The notes: a model not told the origin generated them from the letters alone. A stretch of 64,000 nucleotides of DNA from Streptomyces sp. Ag109_O5-1 (GCF_003814875.1 NZ_RKQF01000001.1:4712001-4776000), one strand, 5' to 3'. Positions 24,574-32,901 are shown, numbered from the stretch's first letter. A program made the numbers and translations.

Positions 24574-25842
24574 CTAGGTGCCGACGGCGTCTTGGGGGGT
24601 GCTGGGGGTCTCGCGGTCGCGGGCCGCGAAGCGCTGGGCGTCCCGGCGGGAGGCGGTGACACGGCGGTGTTCCTGGCGGCGGGTGAGATGGCCCGGGCCG
24701 CGGCCGCCGATGATGCGGGCGGCCACGAACAGCAGCAGCACCAGCGCCAGCAGGGTGGCCGCGGTACCGAAACCGCGGGCGATCATGGCGGGTTCGGGCG
24801 ACTGGACGAAGGTGAAGGTGGCCAGCGGCAGGGAGACCATCGGGCCCGAGGTCGGGTCGAGGTTCATCTCGGCGGTGAAACCGGCGGTGAGCAGGACCGG
24901 GGAGGTCTCGCCGATGCCGCGTGCGGTGCCGAGGATGACGGCGGTGGTCAGCCCTGACCGGGCGGTGGGCAGCACGACATGCCACACCGTGCGCCAGCGC
25001 GAGGCGCCGGTGGCGTACGCCGCCTCGCGCAGCGTGCCGGGCACCAGGCGGATGACGACGTCGGCGGCGCGGATGATGATCGGCAGCATCATCACCGACA
25101 GGGCCAGTGCGGCGGCGAGGCCGGAGCGGTCCAGCCCCAGGCCCAGGATGAGGGTCGCGTAGATGAACAGACCGGCGACGATCGAGGGCAACGCGGTCAT
25201 CGCCTCGACGATCGTCCTGACGAACCGGGCGAAGCGGCCGGGGACCTCGTTGAGGAACACCGCGCAGACCAGGCCGATCGGTACCGTCACGACGAGCGCG
25301 ATGGTGATCTGCATGAGCGTGCCGGTGATCGCGTGCAGGATGCCGCCGACGCTCAGCGGGTCCAGCGGCCCGGCCAGCTTCATGTCCTGGGTGAAGAAGT
25401 TGAGGTGGGGCAGCGCCCTGCGGCCCTCCCACAGCGCGTACCCGACGACGAAGACCAGTACCGCGACCAGCAGCAGCCCCATCGACCTGACGAAGGCCCC
25501 GGCGATCCGGTCGGCCACGGCCGGGCCGTCCTCGTCGAAGGACACGAGCAGCGCGTACAGCGCCAGGAACAGCGCGTAGGCGATGACGACGAAGCCGACC
25601 GGGCCGTCGAAGGGCAGCAGCCTGGTGAACAGCAGCCAGGTCAGGGAGAGCGACGCGAGGGCGGCGCCGACGACCGCGAAGACGTCGCTGGTGCGCAACC
25701 GCGCGAGGGCGCGGCGCCGCTCCCCGCCGGGCCGGCCGGGGCCGGGGGCGGGCAGGACGGTGCGCGGTGGTCCGGAGGCCGCGGTCGACGCCTCGGGTAC
25801 GGCGACCGCGGGCGTGTCGGGAACCTGGGGCGCGAGGGTCAT
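24574..25842 (-). CDS. pstA: Phosphate-type ABC transporter permease PstA
   Basis: A 422-residue permease with about six to eight transmembrane helices. An N-terminal Pro-rich extension and three extra helices precede the usual core. The EAA loop is GTLREAAYATGASRWRTVWHVVLPTARSG, and the PstA-type GTARGIGETSPVLLTAGFT follows. It forms the channel with PstC and is energised by PstB. ATG 25842 has AAGGAGAG nearby. The C-terminal 40 residues are cytoplasmic and highly basic. The 274-bp gap to pstC is filled by tandem repeats, which is unusual for an operon. Confidence 0.9.
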   Translation of the reverse strand: MTLAPQVPDTPAVAVPEASTAASGPPRTVLPAPGPGRPGGERRRALARLRTSDVFAVVGAALASLSLTWLLFTRLLPFDGPVGFVVIAYALFLALYALLVSFDEDGPAVADRIAGAFVRSMGLLLVAVLVFVVGYALWEGRRALPHLNFFTQDMKLAGPLDPLSVGGILHAITGTLMQITIALVVTVPIGLVCAVFLNEVPGRFARFVRTIVEAMTALPSIVAGLFIYATLILGLGLDRSGLAAALALSVMMLPIIIRAADVVIRLVPGTLREAAYATGASRWRTVWHVVLPTARSGLTTAVILGTARGIGETSPVLLTAGFTAEMNLDPTSGPMVSLPLATFTFVQSPEPAMIARGFGTAATLLALVLLLFVAARIIGGRGPGHLTRRQEHRRVTASRRDAQRFAARDRETPSTPQDAVGT

Positions 25843-25873
25843 ACGCGCTCTCTCCTTGTGAGCCCGGAAACCC

Positions 25874-25963
25874 GTGTGGACCGGGAAAGCGGTGTGAGTC
25901 GGGAAAGCGGTGCGGGTCGGGACAGCCGCGCGAGCCGGGAAAACCGCGCGAGCCGGGAAAACC
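25874..25963. repeat. Five tandem 18-bp repeats between pstC and pstA
   Basis: Five successive 18-bp units of the type GCGCGAGCCGGGAAAACC fill 90 bp, with the last two units identical and the first three diverged. A partial unit precedes them. The tract lies just upstream of the pstA ribosome binding site on the minus strand. Confidence 0.8.
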
Positions 25964-25980
25964 GCGCCGGTGCCGACGGC

Positions 25981-26114
25981 GCAGCCAGCACTGACGGCCC
26001 TGCCGACGCGGTCAACCCAGCCAGCACTGGCGGCCCTGCCGACCTGGACGGCCCAGCCGGCACTGACGGCCCAGCCAGTCCAGCCGGCACTGACGGCCTG
26101 GTCGGCCCAGCCGG
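25981..26114. repeat. Second degenerate tandem tract between pstC and pstA
   Basis: About 130 bp built from variants of CCAGCCAGCACTGACGGCCC with irregular spacing in multiples of three. It abuts the pstC stop codon. Read on either strand it would encode Pro/Ala/Gly/Ser-rich repeats, but no start or ribosome binding site supports a gene. Confidence 0.65.
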
Positions 26115-26116
26115 GC

Positions 26117-27139
26117 TCATGCGTCGCTCGTCGCGCCGGACCTGCTGCGGGCGACGATCGAGGAGGCGGCGAAGTTGACGACGAGGGTCATCAGGAACAG
26201 GGCGAAGCCGGCCGCCATCAGCGCGGACATGCTGAACTCGCCGGCCTCGCCGTAGCGCAGGGCGATCAGCGAGGAGACCGAGCTGGTGCCGGACTGCAGG
26301 ATGTGCGGCTGGACGGCGAAGACCGGCGAGATGACCATGTAGACAGCGATGGTCTCGCCGAGCGCCCGTCCCAGCCCGAGCATGGTGCCGCCGATCATGC
26401 CGCCCTTGCCGAACGGCAGGACGACGCTGCGGATCATGCCCCACTTGGTCGCGCCGAGCGCGTACGCGCCCTCGCGCTCACCGGCCGGGGCCTGGGAGAA
26501 GACCTCGCGCATGATCGAGCAGATGATCGGCGCGACCATCATGCCGACGACGAGGCCCGCGATGAAGGTGGACGAGGTGTAGACGGTCTCGGGCGCGAGC
26601 GGATCGTGCGGATCGGCGCCGTCGACCTTGAAGAGCGGGATCCAGCCGAAGTACGTGGCGATGAACCGCGCCGTCGGCAGCACATGGCCTTCGAGCCAGA
26701 AGAAGCCCCACAGGCCGTACACCACGGAGGGCACGGCGGCCATCAGGTCGACGACGCTGATGAGCGTCTGCCGCAGCCGGGGCGAGGCGTACTCGGAGAT
26801 GTACAGGGCGGCACCGGTGGCCAGCGGTACGGCCACGCACACCGCCACCAGCGCGATGAGCACGGTGCCGAGCAGCACGGCCGCGATACCGAAGTGGCCG
26901 CTGTCCGGGTCCCAGGCGGCCGTCGTCAGGAAGGACCAGCCCGCCCTGCGCAGCGCCTCCCAGGCCCTGAGCAGCAGGAAGCCGCCGACCAGGAGCATGA
27001 CGGCGAGCACCAGGCCGCCACCGCCCCGGGCGACGGCACGGAAGACGCGGTCGGGTACTCCCGGGTCCGCGAACAGCCGTCTGGGTACGTCGTCCGCCTC
27101 ACCGGCCGCGGGCAGGGGTCGTCTCTTCAACGTGGGCAC
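26117..27139 (-). CDS. pstC: Phosphate-type ABC transporter permease PstC
   Basis: A 340-residue permease with six transmembrane helices. Diagnostic segments are LISVVDLMAAVPSVVYGLWGFFWL, the EAA loop GEREGAYALGATKWGMIRSVVLPFGKGG, and GLGRALGETIAVYMV. It is the first gene of the minus-strand cluster and so probably the promoter-proximal one. The GTG start at 27139 is followed by TLKRRPLP. Only one GTTCACACCTC unit resembling a PhoP box lies upstream (about 27180 on the minus strand), without the second direct repeat, so control by PhoP is not shown. Confidence 0.9.
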   Translation of the reverse strand: MPTLKRRPLPAAGEADDVPRRLFADPGVPDRVFRAVARGGGGLVLAVMLLVGGFLLLRAWEALRRAGWSFLTTAAWDPDSGHFGIAAVLLGTVLIALVAVCVAVPLATGAALYISEYASPRLRQTLISVVDLMAAVPSVVYGLWGFFWLEGHVLPTARFIATYFGWIPLFKVDGADPHDPLAPETVYTSSTFIAGLVVGMMVAPIICSIMREVFSQAPAGEREGAYALGATKWGMIRSVVLPFGKGGMIGGTMLGLGRALGETIAVYMVISPVFAVQPHILQSGTSSVSSLIALRYGEAGEFSMSALMAAGFALFLMTLVVNFAASSIVARSRSGATSDA

Positions 27140-27315
27140 GGGTCCGACGCTCCGGCCGCCACGTTGACATGCTCATCCCGAGGTGTGAACTACGGGTTCC
27201 CTAAGGGCAACTTCGGTCCCCGGCGCACGGGCACGCCTCATCCGCAACCAGGGACTCTGCGGCTCCGGTTGGCGGAAGAACGTGGACTACGCCCGCGGAC
27301 TGGCGGGCTCTTGAC

Positions 27316-27708
27316 CTACTCGCCCCATAACTCCGGCCCCGCATAGACCAGTTCGGCGATCGTCGCGCGGAACCGGTCATAGGACGCGCGGCAGGTGGCA
27401 TGCCTCTCGTACGTCCGCGCCGAGCCGGCCAGATGGCGGCCGGACTCGTCCCAGACCGCCCACACCCAGCCGCCGCCGTCGGAACTGTGCTGCACTCCGC
27501 CCCCCGTACGGGAGTGCAGCGCGCACATGCGGTGGAACGCGGCGCGACATCGGGCGTGGGTGTCGTGCGCGGTGAGCGACACCGCCACCGATCTCCCGTT
27601 CGGCGCCACCATGCGCCAGCCGAATCTGCCCTGCCCGTCGATGTCCACCTGGCATCTCATTCCGGCTGCCCCGGCGGCAGGTCTTGCCGCCCTCTCGGAC
27701 CGGTCCAT
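27316..27708 (-). CDS. Small protein with two YegP/DUF1508-like repeats
   Basis: A 130-residue cytoplasmic protein. Two similar units are visible: GRFGWRMVAPNGRSVAVSLTAH with ARCRAAFHRM, and GGWVWAVWDESGRHLAGSARTY with ATCRASYDRF. The pattern of an aromatic strand, a turn, S, then a short helix resembles the YegP/DUF1508 fold, though the match is by eye. ATG 27708 is preferred over the TTG seven codons upstream. Four Cys may bind metal or be incidental. It stands alone between pstC and the anti-sigma-like gene. Confidence 0.55.
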   Translation of the reverse strand: MDRSERAARPAAGAAGMRCQVDIDGQGRFGWRMVAPNGRSVAVSLTAHDTHARCRAAFHRMCALHSRTGGGVQHSSDGGGWVWAVWDESGRHLAGSARTYERHATCRASYDRFRATIAELVYAGPELWGE

Positions 27709-27939
27709 GTCCCCACCCCCGCCGCCCAATCAAGAAGCAAAATCCGCAGGTACGGCACTCCGGGGCGGCAGCAGCAATCTACTGAGAGGCAGGTGACGGC
27801 GCCCGGACAAAACTGACCGTCGAGGCCACGCTTCATGTAGAGGTATCCCCTAGGTAACCCGTAGGCAAGACACAGAGAAAGCGCTCCCACCCGGACCGGG
27901 ACAACGTTGCCAATTGGGGCGCGGCCACGACCGGTTGCT

Positions 27940-28374
27940 TTACAACCCCGCCTCGAACCAGAGCAGCTTCCCGGCCCCGCGATCCAGCGGGCCGCTTTCG
28001 AGGGACCAACCGCCCCAGCGGGGGGCGTACTCCTGCACGAGGCAGCGGCCGCGCCCGCCCTGGGCGCCCGCCGGGGCAGGCGGGACACGATCCCCGGGCG
28101 GCTCACCGAAGGGGGCGGGAACGCGCGGATGCCCGCCCCAGACCCCGACCCGCAACCGCCCGTCCGCGAGGGCGGTGAGGCGCAGGGAGACGGGCCCGCC
28201 GGCGTGCAGATAGGCGTTGGTGACCAGCTCGGACGTCAACAACTGCACGGCGTCGAGGACTTCACTCCTGCCATGGCTGTCGAGGACGGACCGTACGGGC
28301 ATACGTGCGGCGCGCGGGTCATGGGGCAGACGGAGGGCGTACACCCAGGTGTCGCGCGGGACTACGGTGGCCAT
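27940..28374 (-). CDS. ATP-binding anti-sigma-factor-like kinase (HATPase_c fold)
   Basis: A 144-residue protein of the Streptomyces RsbW/SpoIIAB-like set. The N-box is LDAVQLLTSELVTNAYLHAGGPVSLRL near residues 40-67, and RLRVGVWGGHPRVP replaces the usual V-x-D-x-G-P/S strand. The G2 region GGRGRCLVQEYAPRWGG resembles the typical G-x-G-L-x-L-V-x-x-x-A-x-x-W-G. The usual D-x-x motif Asp is replaced by Gly-Gly, so ATP binding may be weak. The partner sigma factor or antagonist is not adjacent. Confidence 0.72.
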   Translation of the reverse strand: MATVVPRDTWVYALRLPHDPRAARMPVRSVLDSHGRSEVLDAVQLLTSELVTNAYLHAGGPVSLRLTALADGRLRVGVWGGHPRVPAPFGEPPGDRVPPAPAGAQGGRGRCLVQEYAPRWGGWSLESGPLDRGAGKLLWFEAGL

Positions 28375-28519
28375 GAACGGCTCCTACGCCGGAAGGACTC
28401 GGCCCGCCCGACGGACCCGACCGTGAACCACAGGCTCCTTCATGCCGGATCGGGGATGTCCGCTCGCCCCGGGAATGCCGGTGGCGGGTGGGATGGCCGG
28501 TCGGCGAGAATGACCGGCT

Positions 28520-29131
28520 GTGGCAGAACACGCACAGCCGGATCGGCAGTCGTGGACGGTGACCCTCGTATGCGGCGCGTCGGGAGTGGGCAAGTCGAGC
28601 ATCGCGATTCCGCTGGCTGCGCGGTACGGAGTTCCACTGGCCGAGGCGGACGACATCGTCACAGCGCTTCAAGCGCTGACGACCCCGCAGCAGTCGCCCA
28701 TGCTGCATTACTGGAGCACCCACCCCGAGGCCCAGTCCTGGGCACCGGAGAGGATCGCTGAACTGCATTTCGCGGTGGCCGACGCGCTGCGTCCCGGAGT
28801 CGAGGCAGTGATCGCCGATCACATCAAGTTCGGCGCCCCGGTCGTATTCGAAGGTGATTACCTGGTGCCGGAGCTCGCGGACGGGTTCGGTGGCGCGGCC
28901 CGTGCAGTCGTCCTCGGCGAACCCGACGATGAGCGAATCACCGCAAATCTCCGGGCGCGTGAGTCCGACAGGGGCGACCAACGGCACCGCGCGAGGGTCA
29001 GCACCCTGGTCGGCGCGCAACTCACGAAGCGCGCGAACGCAGTCGGCATGCCAGTGGTGCCCGCGCGGCCCTGGCACGACGGACTCGACCGGGTGGACCG
29101 TGCGCTGCGCGGCTGGCGCCGCTCCGCTTGA
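28520..29131 (+). CDS. P-loop kinase-like ATPase
   Basis: A 203-residue protein with Walker A GASGVGKSSIAIPLAARYG at residues 19-37, followed by ADDIVTALQALTTPQQSP. The pattern of a P-loop, an acidic DD, and later FEGDYLVPELAD (a Walker B-like strand ending in acidic residues) and RARESDRGDQRHRA (lid Arg residues) fits a small-molecule kinase of the 2-phosphoglycerate-kinase/shikimate-kinase-like class. The substrate is unknown. GTG 28520 is the only start near the P-loop. It is followed by the convergent azlD gene. Confidence 0.68.
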   Translation: MAEHAQPDRQSWTVTLVCGASGVGKSSIAIPLAARYGVPLAEADDIVTALQALTTPQQSPMLHYWSTHPEAQSWAPERIAELHFAVADALRPGVEAVIADHIKFGAPVVFEGDYLVPELADGFGGAARAVVLGEPDDERITANLRARESDRGDQRHRARVSTLVGAQLTKRANAVGMPVVPARPWHDGLDRVDRALRGWRRSA

Positions 29132-29207
29132 ACTACGACCGAGGCCCGCCGCGGCCTGCCACTCGCACCGACCTCCGCGCAGTGGACCGTTCAGTCCACT
29201 GTAGGCG

Positions 29208-29537
29208 TCAGCCCGCGAAGACCGTGCTGGCCAGCGCCACGCTCACGACGGTGCCGCCGACGATGCCCAGCAGGGCGTTGCGGCGCCACAGGTGCAGGCC
29301 GACGGTGACCGCCAGGGCGGCCAGGGACGCGACGACGCGGGACTGGGTCAGCGGCAGGTCGCGCAGACAGTAGACGAAGAGGATCACCATGACGCCGGCG
29401 GGCATCCGGGCGCCGAGGTAGCGCACGGTGCCGCTGGCCCGCAGCGAGGCCAGGACGGTGAAGGGCAGGGCACGCAGCGCCCAGGTGACGGCGGCCGAGA
29501 CGGCGACGGCCAGCAGCAGGTAACGGGTGTCAGGCAC
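29208..29537 (-). CDS. azlD: AzlD-family branched-chain amino acid export subunit
   Basis: A 109-residue membrane protein with four helices. The motif ALRALPFTVLASLRASGTVRYLGARMPAGVMVILFVYCLRD is typical of AzlD. It overlaps azlC by 8 bp and would form the two-component exporter with it. It is controlled, by analogy with azlB in Bacillus, by the divergent Lrp/AsnC gene. Confidence 0.88.
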   Translation of the reverse strand: MPDTRYLLLAVAVSAAVTWALRALPFTVLASLRASGTVRYLGARMPAGVMVILFVYCLRDLPLTQSRVVASLAALAVTVGLHLWRRNALLGIVGGTVVSVALASTVFAG

Positions 29538-30342
29538 GGGACTCCTCCACGCGGCTCTCCATACGGCTCTCCATATGACTCTCCTTGCGGCTCTCCATAC
29601 GACTCTCCTTGCCGCTCTCCTTGCGGCTCCGGACCAGCAGCGCGGCGGTGAACAGGGCGAACGCGGCGAGCAGCATCTGGCCGGGCAGGACCAGCCTCGC
29701 GACCAGGGCGCTGAGCAGCGCGAGGAGCGGGGTGGGCAGGTCGCCGCTCCGCTCCCGGACGGCGTCCAGAGCCAGTACGGCGAACAGGGCGGTCATCGCG
29801 AAGTCCAGACCGGTGACGCTGTCGGGCACGGCCGAGCCGAGCAGGGCACCGGCGGTGGCACCGCCGACCCAGTACAGCTGCATGAAGAGTTGCAGCCACA
29901 GGATGCGGGCGCCGGACCAGGACCGGGCCCGGTCACCGGTGGTCAGGGCGTAGGCCTCGTCGGTCAGGGCGAAGGTGCTGTAGGCCTTGCCGAACCGGCC
30001 CCGCACGCGGTCGAGGGGGAAGGACAGCGCGTAGAACACATGCCGGACGTTCACCAGGAAGGCGGTGAGCGCGACCGCCGCCAGCGGGGTGGCCGCGACG
30101 GCCAGGTTCACGAGGAGGAACTCGAGCGACCCGGCATAGACGACGGCGGTGAACAGGCTCGCGCACCACCAGGGCAGGCCGGCGTGGGTGATCAGCACCC
30201 CGAAGGCGAGACCGAGCGGGAGCAGGCCGAGCCCCACGGAGGCGGAGTCCTTCAGCGCGGCCAGGGCCGTGGACCGGAGCGGCGGCGGAGAGGCGGGAGC
30301 GGACCGGGGAGGATCGCCCACGGCGACGGAAAGCGTGCGCAT
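29530..30342 (-). CDS. azlC: AzlC-family branched-chain amino acid export permease
   Basis: A 270-residue permease with about eight helices. The N-terminal half has LKDSASVGLGLLPLGLAFGVLITHAGL and VYAGSLEFLLVNLA, and FLVNVRHVFYALSF is the family's conserved segment. The C-terminal 30 residues are a hydrophilic repeat of R-K-E-S and R-M-E-S units encoded by a DNA minisatellite at 29541-29630, not seen in the family as I know it. ATG 30342 is preceded by an AGGAGG site in an AT-rich promoter region shared with lrp. Confidence 0.88.
   Translation of the reverse strand: MRTLSVAVGDPPRSAPASPPPLRSTALAALKDSASVGLGLLPLGLAFGVLITHAGLPWWCASLFTAVVYAGSLEFLLVNLAVAATPLAAVALTAFLVNVRHVFYALSFPLDRVRGRFGKAYSTFALTDEAYALTTGDRARSWSGARILWLQLFMQLYWVGGATAGALLGSAVPDSVTGLDFAMTALFAVLALDAVRERSGDLPTPLLALLSALVARLVLPGQMLLAAFALFTAALLVRSRKESGKESRMESRKESHMESRMESRVEESRA
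29541..29630. repeat. Minisatellite in the 3' end of azlC
   Basis: About six diverged 12-15-bp units of the form CGGCTCTCCATA or GACTCTCCTTG repeat in direct order. The minus-strand reading gives the R-x-E-S repeats at the AzlC C terminus. All length differences stay in multiples of three, so the frame is preserved. Confidence 0.75.
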
Positions 30343-30401
30343 ATTGAAATTTTAGGAGGATTGTCGCCACATATGGTTTCCAATAATTCCCGTAAGCTGA
30401 T
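30343..30401. promoter_or_regulatory. Divergent azlC/lrp promoter region
   Basis: A 59-bp gap that is markedly AT-rich for this chromosome. It contains AATTTTAGGAGG on one side and GGTTTCCAATAATTCCCG on the other. Lrp/AsnC proteins favour degenerate AT-rich 15-bp palindromes, so it is the likely binding site of the neighbouring regulator. No exact box can be fixed by eye. Confidence 0.5.
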
Positions 30402-30863
30402 GTGATGCGCAATGAATTGCAGCTCGATGCCATCGACCGGGACATTTTGTTTCACCTGCGCCGGGACGGTCGGCTGACCAACGTCGAGCTGGCCAAGCGG
30501 GTCGGGCTGACCCCGCCGCCGTGTCTGCGCCGGCTGAAGCGGCTGGAGGACGCCGGTGTCATCACGGGCTACCGCGCCGTCATCAACCCGGAGTCCGTCG
30601 GCCGAGGCCTGGAAGTCATGATCGACATCGAGGTCTCCGCCAACGACCTGAAGACCGTCGAGACCCTGGAGGAGACGCTCTCCTCGTACGAGGAGGTCAT
30701 CGAGTTCCGCCGGATGTACGGGCGCCCCGACTATTTCCTCCGCGTGGCCGTCGCCGACGATGCCGCGTACAACGCCTTCCTCATCGGCAAACTCACCGGA
30801 CTCCCCGGCATCCTGCGCGTCGAGTCCCACCTGACGATGAAGAAGATCAAGACCGACGACTGA
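30402..30863 (+). CDS. Lrp/AsnC-family transcriptional regulator
   Basis: A 153-residue regulator with LDAIDRDILFHLRRDGRLTNVELAKRVGLTPPPCLRRLKRLEDAGVI as the N-terminal winged HTH. The C-terminal RAM ligand domain ends LPGILRVESHLTMKKIK. The divergent arrangement with azlC/azlD is the classic azl layout, so it probably controls amino-acid export. GTG 30402 is directly followed by ATG 30405, and either may be the start. Confidence 0.9.
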   Translation: MMRNELQLDAIDRDILFHLRRDGRLTNVELAKRVGLTPPPCLRRLKRLEDAGVITGYRAVINPESVGRGLEVMIDIEVSANDLKTVETLEETLSSYEEVIEFRRMYGRPDYFLRVAVADDAAYNAFLIGKLTGLPGILRVESHLTMKKIKTDD

Positions 30864-30917
30864 CGACTGACAGCTGACGACAGACGACTGACGGGCCGCC
30901 GCCCACGGCAGGCCCCG

Positions 30918-31931
30918 TCAGTCCAGATGGCGGCGGTTCCATACGACCACCCGGAAGGAGACGCGGTCCGGCGCTCCTGTCTCGTCCTTCCGGACGCCGG
31001 TGATGCGCAGCATGGCGACGAGGTCGTCGCTGGTGATGTCGCACAGTACGCGGCCGGTGCGGATACCGCCTGCCGCCAGCTTCACGCCGTAGTCCTGTTC
31101 GTCGGCGCAGTCGGTGAAGGTGCCGGCCTTTCCCGGAGGCAGTACGGCCATGTCCGCGTTCCGCAAGCCGGTGAGCGCGCGCGCCGACTCGAACTCGACG
31201 TCCGCGGACGGTGGACCCGGGTCGCCGGTGACGCCCCAGCCGCGCGCCGTGGAGTCCAGATCCACGACCTGATCCGGCACCAGCTGCAGAGTTCCCTGCC
31301 GGCGTACGGGCACCTCGTCCACGACGGTGCCGCCGGTGCCGGCGCTGGTGCCGGTGCGTGTCCCGGAGGACCGGTGGGGTGTCCGGTGCCCGTCGTCGCG
31401 GGCCACGGCGAGGGCTCCCGCGGTGGCCGCCAGAGCCACGCAGGACGCGGCGACGGCCCTCACAAGGCGACGTGGGCGACGTCGTCCGCTGGACGCGGGA
31501 ACGGCGTCCAGGGACGGGGGCAGGTCCGGCTCCGGGGCATTCGGGGCCGGTTGGGGTGCGGTGCCGGGAACAGTCACGGCGGGGGATGCCGGTGCCGCCG
31601 CCCCCTCGGACAGCTCCTTCTTCACCGCGTGCCAGCGCCGCGCCCACTCGGCCTGGGCGGACTGATCTCCCCGGCAGGCGCGCACGAAGGCCAGCGTGGC
31701 CTCCAGGGTGGGGAAGCGGCGGCCCGCGGCGGCCGTGGACAAGGTGCTGGGAGCACACCCCGCACGGCGGGCCATCGACCGGTAGTCCGGGTTTCCCACC
31801 GACTCACGCAGGATCTGCAAGTCGTACGCGAACCGTTCCCCCGGACCCGCCTGTGGATCCGGCCGATTGCGTAAGCCCGCCACGAGGTTCCCTCCCGCGC
31901 CCTGCCCAGCCTCCACGGTGTTCTGACGCAC
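30918..31931 (-). CDS. Helix-turn-helix membrane protein
   Basis: A protein of about 337 residues with three parts. An N-terminal helical HTH region (ERFAYDLQILRESVGNPDYRSMARRAG, then STLSTAAAGRRFPTLEATLAFVRAC) resembles Streptomyces XRE-type domains. A Pro-rich linker and one transmembrane helix (LVRAVAASCVALAATAGALAV) follow, then a 150-residue extracellular domain with two Cys. Such proteins look like transmembrane one-component sensors, but targets are unknown. GTG 31931 is chosen; a GTG five codons later is equally possible, and the frame is open to 32003. Confidence 0.65.
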   Translation of the reverse strand: MRQNTVEAGQGAGGNLVAGLRNRPDPQAGPGERFAYDLQILRESVGNPDYRSMARRAGCAPSTLSTAAAGRRFPTLEATLAFVRACRGDQSAQAEWARRWHAVKKELSEGAAAPASPAVTVPGTAPQPAPNAPEPDLPPSLDAVPASSGRRRPRRLVRAVAASCVALAATAGALAVARDDGHRTPHRSSGTRTGTSAGTGGTVVDEVPVRRQGTLQLVPDQVVDLDSTARGWGVTGDPGPPSADVEFESARALTGLRNADMAVLPPGKAGTFTDCADEQDYGVKLAAGGIRTGRVLCDITSDDLVAMLRITGVRKDETGAPDRVSFRVVVWNRRHLD

Positions 31932-32030
31932 CCCATGTTCGACCTGGTCACCGCCGCGCACAACGCCGCGTGTTCGAAGTGTTCGACAAGAGGTGTCAAA
32001 CAACAGCCCATGGGCTCTGCCCGGCTCGAG

Positions 32031-32714
32031 CTACCCCACCAGCAGCAGGATCACCAGCAGCACCGCTCCCGCCACCGCCGGCGCGGCCACCTCGTACGCC
32101 CACCGCACCGTGACCTCGCCCTGCGCCGACTCCGCCGGGCCCCTGTTCTCCAGCATCTCCCGCAGGTCGTCCATGATCTTGTCGGTCTCCGCGCGCGTCG
32201 GCCCGGTCGCGTCGTCGGCGTCCCGCAGTCCCCCGAACCCGCCGCCGAACCCGCCGATCCCGGCACCGATCCCGCCGGACCCACGCCCCGCGGACCCCGT
32301 CCGCCCACGCCGCGCGTCCGCCTCCGCCTTCGCGCTCCGGCGCGCCGCCTTCTTGCGGCCCCGCAGGGACACCGGAATCGCCCACAACTGGTACTTCGTA
32401 CCCGACTTCGCGATCACCTCGTTCGAGTAACCGGAACGGAAGGAGGCGACCTCACCCCATGGCAGCGTGATCACCCGGAACGGGTTGCGCACCCGCAGCC
32501 GGTCCTCGCCCGCGAACACCGCCGGGCGCAGGGTGAAGGCGACGACCAGCGGCACGATGAGGATCAGCGCGGCGAGCGCCAGCCATGGGGCGTGGCCGTG
32601 GCCCCGGAGCAGCGCGTCGATGCCCAGCCAGCCGACGATCGCGAGCAGCAGGACACCGCCGATCAGCGCCTGGGGCGAGCGGTAGATGCGGTCCTTGACG
32701 AGGGGCGAGGTCAT
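32031..32714 (-). CDS. PH-domain (bPH2-like) membrane protein
   Basis: A 227-residue protein. Two helices at about 15-35 and 42-62 are followed by RPAVFAGEDRLRVRNPFRVITLPWGEVASFRSGYSNEVIAKSG, the beta-rich bacterial PH-like domain usually found after paired helices. A Gly-rich loop (GSGGIGAGIGGFGGGFGG) and a final C-terminal transmembrane helix complete it. The ATG at 32714 gives MTSPLVKDRIYRSP. It is divergent from deoC. Function unknown. Confidence 0.72.
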   Translation of the reverse strand: MTSPLVKDRIYRSPQALIGGVLLLAIVGWLGIDALLRGHGHAPWLALAALILIVPLVVAFTLRPAVFAGEDRLRVRNPFRVITLPWGEVASFRSGYSNEVIAKSGTKYQLWAIPVSLRGRKKAARRSAKAEADARRGRTGSAGRGSGGIGAGIGGFGGGFGGLRDADDATGPTRAETDKIMDDLREMLENRGPAESAQGEVTVRWAYEVAAPAVAGAVLLVILLLVG

Positions 32715-32786
32715 AGGGCCGATTCTGCACCAGACGTGCGCGGGGGCGCCGTGGGGGCGGCATCGCCGTATGCGAGTACAGGTGGA

Positions 32787-32839
32787 CTGTGGTTGCTCGC
32801 GCAGTTCCCCGCGCCCCTTCCAGGGGAGTAGCCCCACCG
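32787..32839 (+). repeat. Dispersed intergenic repeat, copy 4
   Basis: The core GCTCGCGCAGTTCCCCGCGC is followed by a CCCCT/AGGGG hairpin. It lies between the PH-domain gene and the deoC promoter, 38 bp before the deoC operator. Confidence 0.7.
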
Positions 32840-32866
32840 CCCTCCAGAAGAACCGTTCCCTCGGGG

Positions 32867-32901
32867 TGTACAGCTGCTACGCGCGTAGATATGCTCGGCT
32901 G
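32867..32901 (+). promoter_or_regulatory. deoC promoter with operator in the spacer
   Basis: TGTACA (32867-32872) and TATGCT (32890-32895) are spaced 17 bp. The palindrome CTACGCGCGTAG (32877-32888) sits between them. The expected start point is about 7 bp after the -10, at the GTG of deoC, so the mRNA is probably leaderless. A repressor bound here would block RNA polymerase directly. This is the clearest promoter-operator pair of the family. Confidence 0.75.

Noticed and set aside
25839..26444. A 201-codon minus frame over the pstC-pstA repeats
   Set aside because: It is made of the minisatellite units and a pstC shadow, without a ribosome binding site or recognisable domain.
27140..27315. 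Possible PhoP box upstream of pstC
   Set aside because: Only one GTTCA-type 11-bp unit is visible; the required second direct repeat does not match, so phosphate control is not claimed.
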